Of a stretch of 64,000 nucleotides of DNA, positions 46,009-57,312 are shown piece by piece (the first letter of the stretch is position 1; the number at the start of each line of letters is the position of its first letter). This DNA comes from Andrena cerasifolii (Eukaryota; Arthropoda; Insecta; Hymenoptera; Andrenidae). The stretch spans positions 5,704,001-5,768,000 of the forward strand of contig NC_135121.1 of NCBI RefSeq assembly GCF_050908995.1, read 5' to 3'. Under the pieces are notes generated by a model. The model was not told where the DNA came from. It ran no database searches and saw only the letters and a program-made list of their open reading frames with translations. Both the position numbers and the translations under genes were made by a program.

Positions 46009-49000
46009 ATGGATATTCCGTCTCCTTCGAATATAAACCATGGATTTTCTCACAGTACTGATGGATTTTTAAACATACCCATTGAATCCACAAATTTGGA
46101 TCCGTTGTCCACCAAACGTAGAAGGTGCTTATCAATGTTTATTAACTTTCATGAATTAATTATTAATGCCATTTCACTTCGTGTACCTTTTTATTTATAA
46201 AGAGAAAGCTGATTTTCAAGTTCTAGAATCTAGAATGAAGTAATTCACGAGCATTAAAATATCAATAATCCGTACATTTAATAACATTCTTCAAACGTGA
46301 GTTTCACAGAATGAAAAAATAACTTATACTATGATTATTGATGTACGACACATTTAACAGGAAATATGCATAATTGGGACACATTCTTTATTTATAATAA
46401 TTTAAATTTAAGGTCAAAGGGAGATTCTTTGAGTTCGATTCTATGAGCTTGATTTTTGAGTTGAGAAACTGTTTTGAATATAAATAATCATTTTAGGTAA
46501 ACTACGTGTGTTTTTTGTTATAGAAAATATCAAAAAACCTATACAAGTAAATATAAACAAAGGTAATTATTTAGAAGTTTTCCATCCTCACCGATTTCAA
46601 TGATTTTTGGATATGTTATCAAGATGAAGATTCTGAACAACTTTTTCCTATACATATTACCGCTGCAGGACCTTCGTTTCCGAGATATTTGCGAGAAACT
46701 TCTGCTGATTTATTCTGATGCAATGCATTCCACTTTCCAACTTATCCTGGGTATTAGTATTGGTTCGGGCTAGATTAGTGCGGGGGGCGCGTAAAGCACG
46801 ATAGCGAACTGATGTGAGTTTAGAAATTTGAACCAGAAACTTGCGGATGCCCGTTAGCACCCCGACTCATATCGGTTCGCTATCATGCTTTACCCGCCCC
46901 CCACACTAATCTAGCCCCAACCAATACTAATACCCGGGAGAAGTTGGAAAGTGGAATGCGTTGCGTCGGAATAAGTCAAAAGAAGTTTTTCGCAAATATC
47001 TCGGAAACGAAGGTTCTTTGGATTCCATTTTTATATTTTTCAGTTGTTCATAAAGTAATTTACGTTTTTAAAGATTCTCGAAATTCTCGGGATAAGTTAT
47101 AACTTGATATATCAAATCCCGGGTGTTTTAGAATCCAAAAAAACAGCCGGGATCCCAGGATTACGATTCCGGGATTGAATTCCCTAATTGTGTAGTAGTA
47201 GCAGCAGTTTTTCGCGAATATCTCGAAAACAAAGGTCGAGCGGCGGTAACATGTATAGGAAAAAGTTGTTCAGAATCATGTCCTCGACAACATATCCAAA
47301 AATCATTCAAATTGGTGAGGATGGAAATCTTATAAATAATTACCTAAACAAATTATAAATAATTGAAAAAAGACTATTTTGTTTCCTCCATTCTCGATAT
47401 TATTTACAGTTAGTATGTTATTTTCATTCCGAATGAATTTATGTATAAGCGAATGTTATTTTGTTGATAACTAATATTTGGCGAGCAAAAGATGTATCTC
47501 TTGATGTTTCCCTCTTCTATATATACAGGGTGTTCAAAGGAAACCATTTAAAGCTTTAGGCGTTTATAGTATTCACTGAGAGGAATACAAAATGCTGAAC
47601 ACGTTGGTCGCTACGTCACCCATATCTGGTTGACGACCAGAGCTTGGAACGGTCCCGAAAATAACTGCTTAAAACTGTTACATAAAGGTTCCGCTTAAAA
47701 CGGTTATGGACAACTTTTATTCCAAATAACTGTTATGAAGAACCGAAATTTCCAACTAGGTATTATCTGTTTCGGTTGCGGTTCCTATTTCCCTCTTCAT
47801 ATCAGTTCCACAACCGTTATTTTTTCGGTTCTATATTGGTTCCGAACCGGTTCCAGAATCGGTTCTTATATCGACTTTTCCCTAATTGATATCATTCATT
47901 ATCATAGTTGTAGATCGCTGTAGGTGTTAATCTTTTTTACGTAATCCTTATAGAAACATGAGAAACTTTTAACTTTCCATTCTGAATGATATAGTGTGTT
48001 TGAATGTAAAAAATATCTAGCTGATTTATTTATTTCAGCGCTTTATTATATATGATATGTATAAATGTTTCTTCTTTTGTAAAGAATATGCACATATACA
48101 GTAGTGGAGACCAGGGCTAGTTGATACAGGGGTAGGTTGATACAGACGAATTATCTCGACACCGTATCTATGTAGCTCCATTTGAGCGGGATATGTGAAG
48201 TTTGTTGTTCAATTCTTTATTACGATTCAGCGTACGTCTGTGTACCTTGACGTTAACAATCGTTTTTTAACTGTTTTCGTTTATATGGAGAAACAGTAAA
48301 TAGTTTTGATATATCCAAATTTTTTCATTCAGTTTGTGTGTATTTTCTCAAGTTTTCGCTTACTATATATTAAAGAGGAAGGGCCAAAGTATATTTTGGC
48401 ATATTTGATATTAAGTAATTAATGCAAACAAAAATTAAAAAAATTGCAAACTGAGGGACGTATCAACTAGCGCCCGGTCTCCCCTAATCTGCAGCTACAA
48501 TAGTTAATGATATCAATTAGGGAAGAGTCGATACAAAAATTGATTCTAGAACCGTTTCGAAACCGATGTAGAACCGAAAAAATAACAGTTATGGAACCGA
48601 TATGAGGAAGGAAATAGGAAACGTAACTGAAGCAGATAATAGTTGAGAATTTCGGTTCTTCATAACAGTTATTCAGAATAAAGGTTCTTCGTAACCGTTT
48701 GGAGAACCGAAATCGATATTATAACAGTTTTCAAGCCCTGGTGACGACTATGTTCCTGCAGGGGCCCTGTCACCCATTTACGGGTGACGCTCTTCTTCAT
48801 CCGATTAAATTGCTCTGGCTACATTTAAATTTCATCGTATGGCTCTTCCAGCTTATCGCGCTGTTTACACTCCGAGTTCGGATTTGGGCCCTTGGAGAAG
48901 CTCCACTGATTCACGCTGGGCGATCAACGTGTTAATCAACATAGATCCTGAAATCAATCCTTTCTGTTTGAAACGCAAAAGGCTGTCTTCACATTCCCAG

Positions 49001-52000
49001 GAGATGTTCAATGCGTCCTCCTTTCATTGGAGTAGAACATTCACATCTGGGGGTTACAGATCGATGTACATTTTCAAGTATTCCTGCTCTGTTTTATATT
49101 GTCTGACTTATATGCCCTGTTGGTTATCGTAAGGCCACTACATTATTTATTGCGTACGAGTACTTAAATTCTTTAAGTATCCCTGCAAGAAGGAATCTAG
49201 CGGGTTCAAGTGAAACGATCGAGGAGACCATTCTACTGGATCTCCTTGCCCTCTCCACCTTTTACCGCAGATTAGATTTAAGTGTTGTCTGACATTTATT
49301 GAAAAATGTGGTAAAGCCATACGCATCATTTCTTTCGATATGGAAAGACTGGTCCTACAAGTTGGTCTTTTAAAATTCTTCGGTTTACATTCAGTGTGCT
49401 AGGAAGGGACTCGCAAAGTACACTTTACACTGGAAGGATTGATTTTAGGACCTGTGATGATTCAGCACTTCTGACTCCTTTCTGCGAGTACTATGAGCAC
49501 CTAAAGTCTTAGACCTTACTTTTTCAACACCCTGTGTACTGTCTTTTGCAGACAAGAAGGCGCCCGGACGCTGAGCAGGACGAGGGGGCTACTTTGCTCG
49601 CATTGGCCCACACGACAACGTCGACCAATGCAAAGTAAGCGAACGGGACACAGATGGTGGGAGCCTTTGCGAGCGAAGTAGCTCCCTTGCCCTGCTCAGC
49701 GTCCGGGCGCCTTCTTCTCTGCAAACGACAGTACATTCTATTTATTTGAAGTCATGGTACAACCAGAGAAGGAATGACTTCGTGTGCAACAGTACATAGA
49801 TACTATGGAACAAAACTCTTTTCAAGGCTTTAGCTTTAAGGATAAATTTAATTTCTCTTAGTTTTGTAATCATACTTGTCCATTTAAACCAGGGTTGACT
49901 CGCGAGCCACCTGGGGCATACCTACCGGACTCTGACGATCGCAGTCAAAAAGAGGAGGAAAGAAGGAGGAATCCACTGCGATCAGCGTGGCAGCAAGGCG
50001 GAGGTGCCCCTGGTGGCTCGCGAGCCACCAGTTAGTCAACTCTGATTTAAACCATCAATTATTATCAAAGTACCACGACGCCAGGATCAGGTAGCGAAGA
50101 ATACATCGGTGTGATTCTTATTGTGGGTACTTGTATCAGCAATGTTTCTGACTGTAACTTGTTAGAAGCTTATAATTCTTATAAATCAATTTTCTTAAGT
50201 TTAAGGGATTGCAGAATCTTGTCAGGTTTTTGTACAAGCATAATAACTGTCTAAGGCAGGTCCGTCCAATGTTTGCTCGTGCCCTTGGAGAGCACACAGC
50301 GGGTGGTTTGCGAGCGAAGGCAAGAGCGACGGTTGTTCCCCATCATGGGGACCTTTCGCTCTTCAGGGGCCTGGCTCGGTGCCTTCAAGAGCGAAGAGCA
50401 ACTCGCGGTTGCTCCTGCGAGTAAATCCTTGGACAGGCCTGGTCTAAGGCATCATCTGGCTGATTGTGTTATATTGAAATACTTTTTTGAATTATGTGTT
50501 GTTATTGTCGAAATTGCAGCTCTTCACGGACGATAAAACGCAGAAAGTTTGATGATGAGCTTGTTGAGACAACATTCAACTTACAACCACCAGCTACGAG
50601 TACAAAATCTGCGTCCAGATCTAGAACCGTTTCGATTTCTACCGCTCCAATGGAATCTATTCCACAGCAGAACGTACCAAGTCCCATTCAAGTTTCTGCA
50701 AATGTCTCTCAGTCGGATAGATGTAATCGACGAGCAAGCAGACCAGGGGGGTCAAGTGCTCCTGGGAGAAAGAACAAAAAGAATAAAAATCATTCGCATT
50801 CGGTGAATGCCACAAAAGATTTAGGAAGGTGGAAGCCTATGGATGATCTGGCGCTGATCACTGGTGTACAACAAACAAACGATTTAAGAATGGTATTTGT
50901 TTGAATTTTCTTACAAATGTTTAGAATGCTAATCCAAATTCTCATATTAATTTAACGACGCTGCTTCATTAAATTAAAAGAACTTAAGTGGTAATATTTA
51001 TTGGTGTGAAACAGGTTCACAGAGGTACAAAATTTTCTTGCCGTTTTACGTTGCAAGAAATACAACAAAGATGGTACGCTCTGCTATATGATAGCGCAGT
51101 TTCGAGAGTGGCGGTACAAGCTATGCGTAATCTACATCCAGAGTTAATTGCTAGTGTACAAGCCAGAACTCTATACAGTAAACCAGAAGAAGATCTTCTT
51201 GGTACTATAAAATCGGTAATTAAATTTCGTTTTACTTTAATAAAAATGGTTTCAGTTTTTCTTTTCTTTTCAACTATTTTTACTAGTGATTATGTTACAT
51301 ATTAGATTTTAATTTTTAAGGAGTCATTCTGATAATCACGCCGCAAAATTCGGCAACATTCAGGCTTTTTTTTAGTGAATACAATGAATAACAATGCCAA
51401 ACTTTTTTTTCATTTATTAATCTATTTATAATGTATACGGGACAATTGTTTAAATACCGTAAACTGGGGTGTACTTTGCCCACTTTTGAACTTGAAATAA
51501 CTTTTTTATCACTCCTAGTGTATTAAATTTTTTTTTGAAAAATACTATTATACTGTAGATGGTGTGTAGATTTAATTAAATAGGCTTTTAAAAAAAATTC
51601 TTTACTTAAACGTACACTTTAAAAATACCAAAAACATGGTGGGCAATGTTACCCGCTCAGGTGGGGTGTCTTTGCCCACGTGAAATTTTTCAGTGAAAAC
51701 ATACCTAAAACTCATTATTGAGTTATGATTGAGCAATCGTTCTTATTCTAATGGATACATAAGACTAGTATTATCGAAACATGTTTTTTAAAAAAAAAAT
51801 TATTTAAAAAAGCCTTAAAATGCGCTCTGGGTATTTCACCCCACGCCGAAGCCCCTTTTTTTCGTCATGTCATGAAAAACCGGCCCCATCGGGCGCACGA
51901 ATTGTGGCCGTCCTAGTCATCTGAAGCGAAAGTAGCAAAGATTTTTTAAAACTATATGAGTGTAGTTATCGCCCAAACTAGATGTAACCAAGTCCGGACA

Positions 52001-53556
52001 TTGTTACCGAAATCGCAGCTGTTTAAAAATTTATATTTGATTTTTTCGACTCTTCTTGAGTTAAAACAAGGTGTGGGGGAGGTTGTATTAAAACTATTGA
52101 TATAATTCTAGTTCAGGCTATAGGTACACATTCACTTTGAATGTGTGTAAAATTTTAGCTCAATCGGTCCAGTAGTTTTTGAGAAAAATGTGCGCTGAAT
52201 TTAAAAAAATTGTTTCGAGAAAAACGCGTTTAAAGTTCTTCATGCAGTTAGGACCTATACGACTGAAGTTACAGTAGATAACGACTAATTTCTGTAACTT
52301 ATCCCTAATCTGCTACACCAGGACCGTAGAGGAAACCTTCCTCAGCTTAAAAAAGCTACCTGTTCTCTGCTGGCAGTCATAGCCTCTTTAGATACAAGGG
52401 TTTCACCTTTATATTTTATGCACATATTTTCGAAACCCTAAACTATTAGAAAATCAAAAAAAAATCGAACTTTTGGGTAAAATACCCCCTTAATGATTCG
52501 TATGTATACTACAAAAATTAATGCCTTTTACTTTCATTTAGACTTCTCAACCGACCTTGGAAGTGTTTCAAGAACTTGTCGAAGCAAACGCGCATACATT
52601 TTATTCTGCCAGAACTGCCAAGGCTTTATTAGCTCATTGGCAATTGATGAAGCAGTACCACCTTCTTCCTGATCAAACTGCGCAAAGTTTACCGAGAGGC
52701 GAACATGTTCTTAATTTTTCTGATGCCGAAGAAATGATTAATGACACGGAGTTACTTGAGCAGAAAGATGAGTTAGTGGATGCGGAACTTGTTGCGGCAG
52801 ATAGGAGAAATAAAAGAGAGATAAAAGTATTAGAAAATGAATTGGGTAGATGGCAGGTCCTGGTTGACAGTGTGACAGGTGTAAATCCACCAGATTTCGA
52901 TAATCAAACCTTGGCGATCCTTAGGGGAAGACTTGTTAGATACTTAATGAGATCACGAGAGGTAATTTTGTACACTGATGTTAGTAAAATATTTATAATA
53001 AATTTATTTACCGATTCACTGGTTTGCTGATTTTTAAAATAATTTTATTATTGAAACTTAAATATTTCTTAGAATTTATTCGGTGGAATGGAATTATTTG
53101 TAGTTTGTGTTTCTCACAAAGCTTTCTTCATTATTCCTGTGTTTCATTGTATTCTTAGATTACTGTAGGCCGTTCAACAAAAGACCACAATGTCGATGTA
53201 GACTTGACATTGGAAGGACCGGCATGGAAAGTTTCACGAAGGCAAGGCACTATTCGTTTAAGAAATAATGGAGACTTTTTTCTCTCGTCAGAAGGAAAAC
53301 GACCAATTTTTGTAGACAGTAGGCCTATTCTTGCTGGAAATAAAATGAAACTTAACAATAATAGTGTAATTGAGGTAACAAGATTTTATTTTTCGTTATG
53401 GAATATAAAATTAATTCCCAACTTGGACAAGACGCGTAATGCTTTCTAAAAATTCTCTTTTTTCAGATCGCAGGTCTCAGATTTATATTTCTAATAAATC
53501 AGGAACTTATTTCTGTCATACGTCAAGAAGCGGTCAAACTGAATTTGAAGCCGTGA
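46009..53556 (+). CDS. MCRS1: Microspherule protein 1 homologue (FHA domain)
   Basis: Exons 46009-46124, 50520-50892, 51015-51215, 52542-52961, 53159-53374 and 53467-53556 (TGA) total 1416 nt, 471 aa, close to human MCRS1 (462 aa). The fly homologue is Rcd5. Residues about 145-340 form the MCRS N-terminal domain (GRWKPMDDLALITGVQQTND, FSCRFTLQEIQQRWYALLYD). Residues about 371-460 form a C-terminal forkhead-associated domain (VGRSTKD, KVSRRQGTIRLRNNGDFFL, NNSVIEIAGLRFIF), a phosphothreonine-binding fold. MCRS1 is a nuclear subunit of the NSL histone acetyltransferase and INO80 complexes and also acts at spindle microtubules. Exon 1 (MDIPSPSNINHGFSH) is joined by phase: AG|C creates the run KRRSSSRTIKRRKFDDELVE. 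Its donor, GTGCTT, is weak, so exon 1 is the least certain part. Candidate poly(A) signals AATAAA lie at 53790 and 53821. Confidence 0.94.
46565..47340. repeat. Large foldback in MCRS1 intron 1
   Basis: TTTCCATCCTCACCGATTTC, GAACAACTTTTTCCTATACA and CCGAGATATTTGCGA recur inverted toward 47340. A second inverted pair in the centre (GGGTATTAGTATTGGTTCGG, GGGGCGCGTAAAGCA) brackets 46740-46940. Confidence 0.75.
47638..48740. mobile_element. hAT-like foldback element, 1103 bp
   Basis: CAGAGCTTGGAAC and GTTTTCAAGCCCTG are inverted ends, with flanks TTGACGAC (47630-47637) and GTGACGAC (48741-48748), 7 of 8 matching. About 250-bp arms are full of GGTTCT/AGAACC motifs. Another TIR unit is nested at about 48106-48486. 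Confidence 0.75.
48106..48486. mobile_element. Nested TIR unit, GGAGACC ends
   Basis: GTGGAGACCAGGGCTAGTTG is mirrored by CAACTAGCGCCCGGTCTCCCC. The GGTCTCC ends recall the outer element at 24856, so a PIF/Harbinger origin is possible. Confidence 0.55.
49147..49329 (-). pseudogene. Tc1/mariner-type transposase remnant
   Basis: The reverse-strand frame contains GDPVEWSPRSFHLNPLDSFL followed by QGYLK. It matches the well known insect transposase block WPxRSPDLxPLDFFLWGxLK around the second catalytic Asp of DDE/DDD transposases; here the S-P-D has become S-F-H, so the catalytic Asp is lost. Only about 60 residues remain. It lies inside the element at 47526-49534. Confidence 0.7.
49539..49731. 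mobile_element. CGTTTGCAGAAAAGAAGGCG family, copy C, 193 bp
   Basis: CTGTCTTTTGCAGACAAGAA and TTCTTCTCTGCAAACGACAG are inverted ends flanked by TA. GGCGCCCGGACGCTGAGCAG is repeated inverted inside. Confidence 0.85.
49890..50044. mobile_element. hAT-like MITE, GGTTGACT family copy B, exact 8-bp TSD
   Basis: CAGGGTTGACTCGCGAGCCA (left) and CCACCAGTTAGTCAACTCTG (right) are inverted ends. ATTTAAAC flanks both sides (49882-49889, 50045-50052). The interior matches copy A at 39028. Confidence 0.92.
50257..50441. mobile_element. hAT-like MITE, 185 bp, exact 8-bp TSD
   Basis: CAGGTCCGTCCAA and TTGGACAGGCCTG are inverted ends. GTCTAAGG flanks both sides (50249-50256, 50442-50449). It is 78 bp before MCRS1 exon 2. 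Confidence 0.92.
51316..52500. other. Repeat-derived MCRS1 intron segment
   Basis: TTAAGGAGTCATTCTGATAA at 51316 resembles the end of the element at 23308, and TACCCCCTTAA at 52484-52494 looks like a right end, but the two do not pair. GGGGTGTACTTTGCCCAC (51473) and GGGGTGTCTTTGCCCACG (51663) repeat the same phrase. No coding sequence. Confidence 0.4.
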
Positions 53557-54129
53557 ACATACTATTTCATTCCTTAATTAGTACTCAACATTATTATGAG
53601 CAGAATGTTATCTCGTACGTATTTATTGCATTACACAGAAGCTTTACATAAAGTACAGTACAATTGTTTAATTAAGATAATAATAAATTTTGCTCAATTT
53701 TGTACATAGCAGTTATTTATTTTCTTGTTAATAATGATATTCGTCCGAATAATTAAAATTTTCATTTCATTCATACATCAGTATTTCTAAATAAAGAATT
53801 AAAGTCCAATTGTCTATATAAATAAAGCTAACGAAATCTAAAATAAATTAAATTATCCGAACTCAATCTTCAACTCTGTAATCGAGTAAATTAACTGTTT
53901 TAATTTAGATAAATTTGAGGCTTCATTTTCAATTTAATATGTAAGTATCTACAAGAACAAATTAATTTTGAAACGATTCTTTATTATGCACGAGAATCCA
54001 CTAATTATTGAAGTAGTGTATTACAGATCAAGTATTGAAAGATTCAAATAATTAGTCACTTACAAGATGCTCAAAATATACTTTTTATAAATCATTTTCT
54101 ATACTTTGCAGGAGCTTTGATGTCATATA

Positions 54130-54715
54130 CAGTGGCGGACGAAAGAAATTTTATAACATTTAGAATCGCATAATTTTTTTAGAATTGGTCCAAACGACGA
54201 GTTTTTTTTTGAGAAGCTAAGATTAGTTTGTTAACTGACGTGTTTCGTCGTTTTGAAAAAAAATGCAATTTGTTGGAATAGTAAAAAAAAATAGTAACTA
54301 TCGTTTTTTAAATTTTTTTTGTGAGCCTGTAATGGAAATTCAAAAAACCCGTTTCAAGTTTGAAGTAAGTATACATGCCTAAAATTTCATTAAAATCGGT
54401 TAACATTGCTTTGAGCTAGAAACACTTAAAAATCGCAGAAGAAGGTCGAAAATCGCTGATTTCGGGTTTTTAGGCATGTATACAACTTACTTCAGTCTAT
54501 AAACAGGTTTTTTGAATTTTCATTACAGACTCACAAAAAAAGTTTAAAAGATTTTTTTTGTTATTCCGACCAATTGCATTTTTTTCAAAGCGACGAAACA
54601 CGTCACTTATCAAACTAATCCTTCTAGCTCCTAACAGAAAACTCATGTCGTTTGGACTAATTCTAAAAAAGTTATGCGATTTTAAAAGTTGTAATGTTTC
54701 TTTCGTCCGCTACTG
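54130..54715. mobile_element. Tc1-like TA-flanked element, family 1 copy B
   Basis: CAGTGGCGGACGAAAGAAAT and TTTCTTTCGTCCGCTACTG are inverted ends with TA on both sides. The arms are inverted nearly to the centre (TTTTTAGGCATGTATAC). Confidence 0.85.
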
Positions 54716-54722
54716 TACATTA

Positions 54723-55019
54723 GGGTGGCTCTTATTTTCGACTTTTAAATTTTCTTCAGGGCACCCTCCAGAATAGTTCCAAATAATTAAAAAAAAATCC
54801 GTGTAAAGTTTGAGCTCGATGGGATAAGGGGAAAGGGTGCCTCTGGGACCTTAAATATTCAAATATATAATGATTTAAATGTTTAAGGGCCCAGGGGCAC
54901 CCTTTCCCGTTATCCGATCGAGCTCAAACTTTACACGGATTTTTTTTTAATTATTTGGAAGTATTCTGGACTGGAGGGTGCCCCGAAGAAAATTCAAAAG
55001 TCGAAAATAAGAGCCACCC
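54723..55019. mobile_element. TA-flanked GGGTGGCTCTTA foldback, copy B
   Basis: GGGTGGCTCTTATTTTCGAC and GTCGAAAATAAGAGCCACCC are near-perfect inverted ends with TA at 54721-54722 and 55020-55021. It lies 7 bp from the preceding element. Confidence 0.88.
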
Positions 55020-55166
55020 TACTGTACATATATAAAATAAATCTTCCTTTTTTGAAGTCGGTTAATAAATACCAAAATACACTAAATACCATGTAAATTC
55101 GACTACATATTTTTAACGATGTTGGCTTGAAATCCTGTAAATTAATTTTATATGTGAATTCATTAA

Positions 55167-55447
55167 CCCGGCGGGAGGCGCACCCCATATTGTAACACAG
55201 GTCGTCGCTACCGGGTGAAAAATACCCAAAATTGAAACGTAAAAAACCACGGTTTCAGAATATTTTTTTTAACTTTGTAATTTTTATGTCAAAGTACAGT
55301 GTTTTAAGAATCAAACAAAATTTATGAAGTATCTTAAAATCTTTATTAAAGTTCTTTAAAAAATTGTAATAAAAACTCAAACAGTCTTCATATTTTCGCA
55401 ACTAGCGCCTCTGTGGTAAATTTTACCCAGTAGCGCATCCCGCCGAG
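55167..55447. mobile_element. piggyBac-like MITE, 281 bp, exact TTAA
   Basis: CCCGGCGGGAGGCGC and GCGCATCCCGCCGAG are inverted ends; TTAA lies at 55163-55166 and 55448-55451. Confidence 0.85.
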
Positions 55448-55461
55448 TTAATAATTATACG

Positions 55462-55992
55462 ATGCTACAACTTTTTTCAATGATATCTACTGAATTTCAA
55501 GTAGAAATTCAGCATCTTTTTCCGGTGAGAGATCACTCCTACTGCCAATATGACAGGACTTTTGGATTATATGGAAAGCAAAAAAAGATGCGGGAAAGAA
55601 TCGAGACCGAAGGAGAATACGTGGAACTAATTAGAACGGCGCGAAATCCCCCCTTCCAGATGGTAGATGCCACAAAAATTGAAGTAAAAAATTACGACAG
55701 TTTATTGATGCCGGACAAAGATTTACAGAAAATAAAAATAAGTCAAATCGTACATATCATTTATTTTACCAATGGGCAAGTAGATGTTTATTATAGTTAT
55801 AATGGGGAACCAACTACTGTAAAAATTAAAATATCTATTGGAGTGGAAGATTTGCAAAAAGCGTCAATGGCAGGCGGAGTAGGAGTGACTGCTGAAAAAC
55901 GTAAAGACTTTGAAAATTTACTAGAATATTGTACCTCCAGAGGACAAGATTTCGGCAAAAAAAATTTTAAGCACGACATCAGTCAAAAATAA
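55462..55992 (+). CDS. Transposon-related ORF, DUF7869-like C-terminus
   Basis: An uninterrupted 176-codon frame ends at TAA 55990-55992. The stretch IQHLFPVRDHSYCQYDRTFG resembles the FPVRGHSxxxxDRxFG motif of large multi-copy insect proteins annotated as DUF7869, followed in those proteins by a short acidic segment and YxxLI (here GEYVELI). That link is from memory and was not searched. The rest is Lys-rich with no recognised domain. The ORF begins 14 bp after the TTAA of a small transposon (55167-55447), has no clear promoter, and lacks the N-terminal two thirds expected. It may be a 3' fragment of a transposon gene or the last exon of a gene whose other exons I cannot identify. Confidence 0.5.
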   Translation: MLQLFSMISTEFQVEIQHLFPVRDHSYCQYDRTFGLYGKQKKMRERIETEGEYVELIRTARNPPFQMVDATKIEVKNYDSLLMPDKDLQKIKISQIVHIIYFTNGQVDVYYSYNGEPTTVKIKISIGVEDLQKASMAGGVGVTAEKRKDFENLLEYCTSRGQDFGKKNFKHDISQK

Positions 55993-57312
55993 AGTGTGTA
56001 AAGAAGCAAAAAGAAAATGAAAAAGGAAAATTTATAAAAGAACAGAACCGAAACATGGAGTAGATACCTTACAACGTGTAAATATTGTAAATATTGCGTG
56101 TAAATACTATAATAAAAATGTTACTAAATATTTCGAAAATAATATCGCAATATTTTTTTGTAATATATAATCATATAATAGTGAGAACGTCATGTCTTTG
56201 CAGTGTAACGCGATTGTACGCAGCTGCTGACTGTTGGTGGCGCGCGAGATTTATATATATATCATCATATCTTCTACAATTATTTATTAATCAGCGTGAA
56301 AATTGGTGAAAATCTTCCTTGTATATTAAGGAAAAACTTTGTCGCTGCAAGTTACATGTACCTCAAAATTGCCTCAATACTTTTTAACGACGAACGTTGA
56401 AAAACATAGGTTATGTCCAGTATGTCTTTTTAATTAAATATTATTACATTTTTTAACATAAGGGTTTTGTGCATACATTTTACGGCTTCGCTAGAGTTTT
56501 CTGAAGTTACGTTGTAAGTCTCATAACGATCCCTCAATATTTACTCAAGTTATCGCAATTTATGTTTAAAGAAACACTGATTTTGGACGATGAAAAATTT
56601 CTTGTTTATAATTTTTAGCTCGAATAGTAATGATTCGATAAACAGACTGTAGATAGAAAAAATGTGTGTCGTGACGAGCTTTACAACACTATATTTTTTA
56701 AAATACAGTTTAACAACATTTAATTTTCCAATATTTCTTAGCGTTTGGACAATAATTTTTCCCATTCTCGAGCGCTACTTAGTCCCCATCCGAGCCCTCA
56801 ATTATAATAAGAATTATGTCGGATTTGGTATCATTTTCATGGGGACAACATAAAATAATAAAGAATCGTTCGGTGTCACTTTCGTGAAGATCCGTTGAGA
56901 AGAACGGAAGTTGACATTTTTCACTTCTTAATGGCTAATGCTACATATCCTTGTCTTCCCCTACGCTCGAGCGTCGAAACTCATAAAACTCAGTGACACG
57001 TGAAATGGGAGGTGTGCAATTCGCCTACCACCCCGAATAAAAGGTATTCTCCGAAACCTGAAATTATCAATTTATCCGGGTAATGCTGCATTTTCGTTAC
57101 TGCCTCGGCGTGAAAATGCGCCCATGCCATAGGACCGATGTACCTAAAGGCCTGATGACAAAAGTCGTCGCTGCAAGTCGAAGAATTAAAATGCATAACC
57201 GGTTCCAGGGCATACACTTTTATGGCTGCATGTACTTAAAGATCAGCTTAAAAAATTTGCGAGGTAGCATGTCTTATAGCTTTATTATGTACATAGTATA
57301 AATGTAAAACAC
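55993..57312. other. Intergenic, no gene recognised
   Basis: Short frames only. I saw no transposon ends or RNA genes here. Confidence 0.35.

Larger units (their letters stand above)
47526..49534. mobile_element. Mariner-like element with CAGGGTGTT ends, disrupted
   Basis: CAGGGTGTTCAAAGGA (left, after TA) and TTTTTCAACACCCTG (right, before TG) are inverted ends. The transposase remnant at 49147-49329 lies within. A 1.1-kb hAT-like element (47638-48740) interrupts it. Confidence 0.65.
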
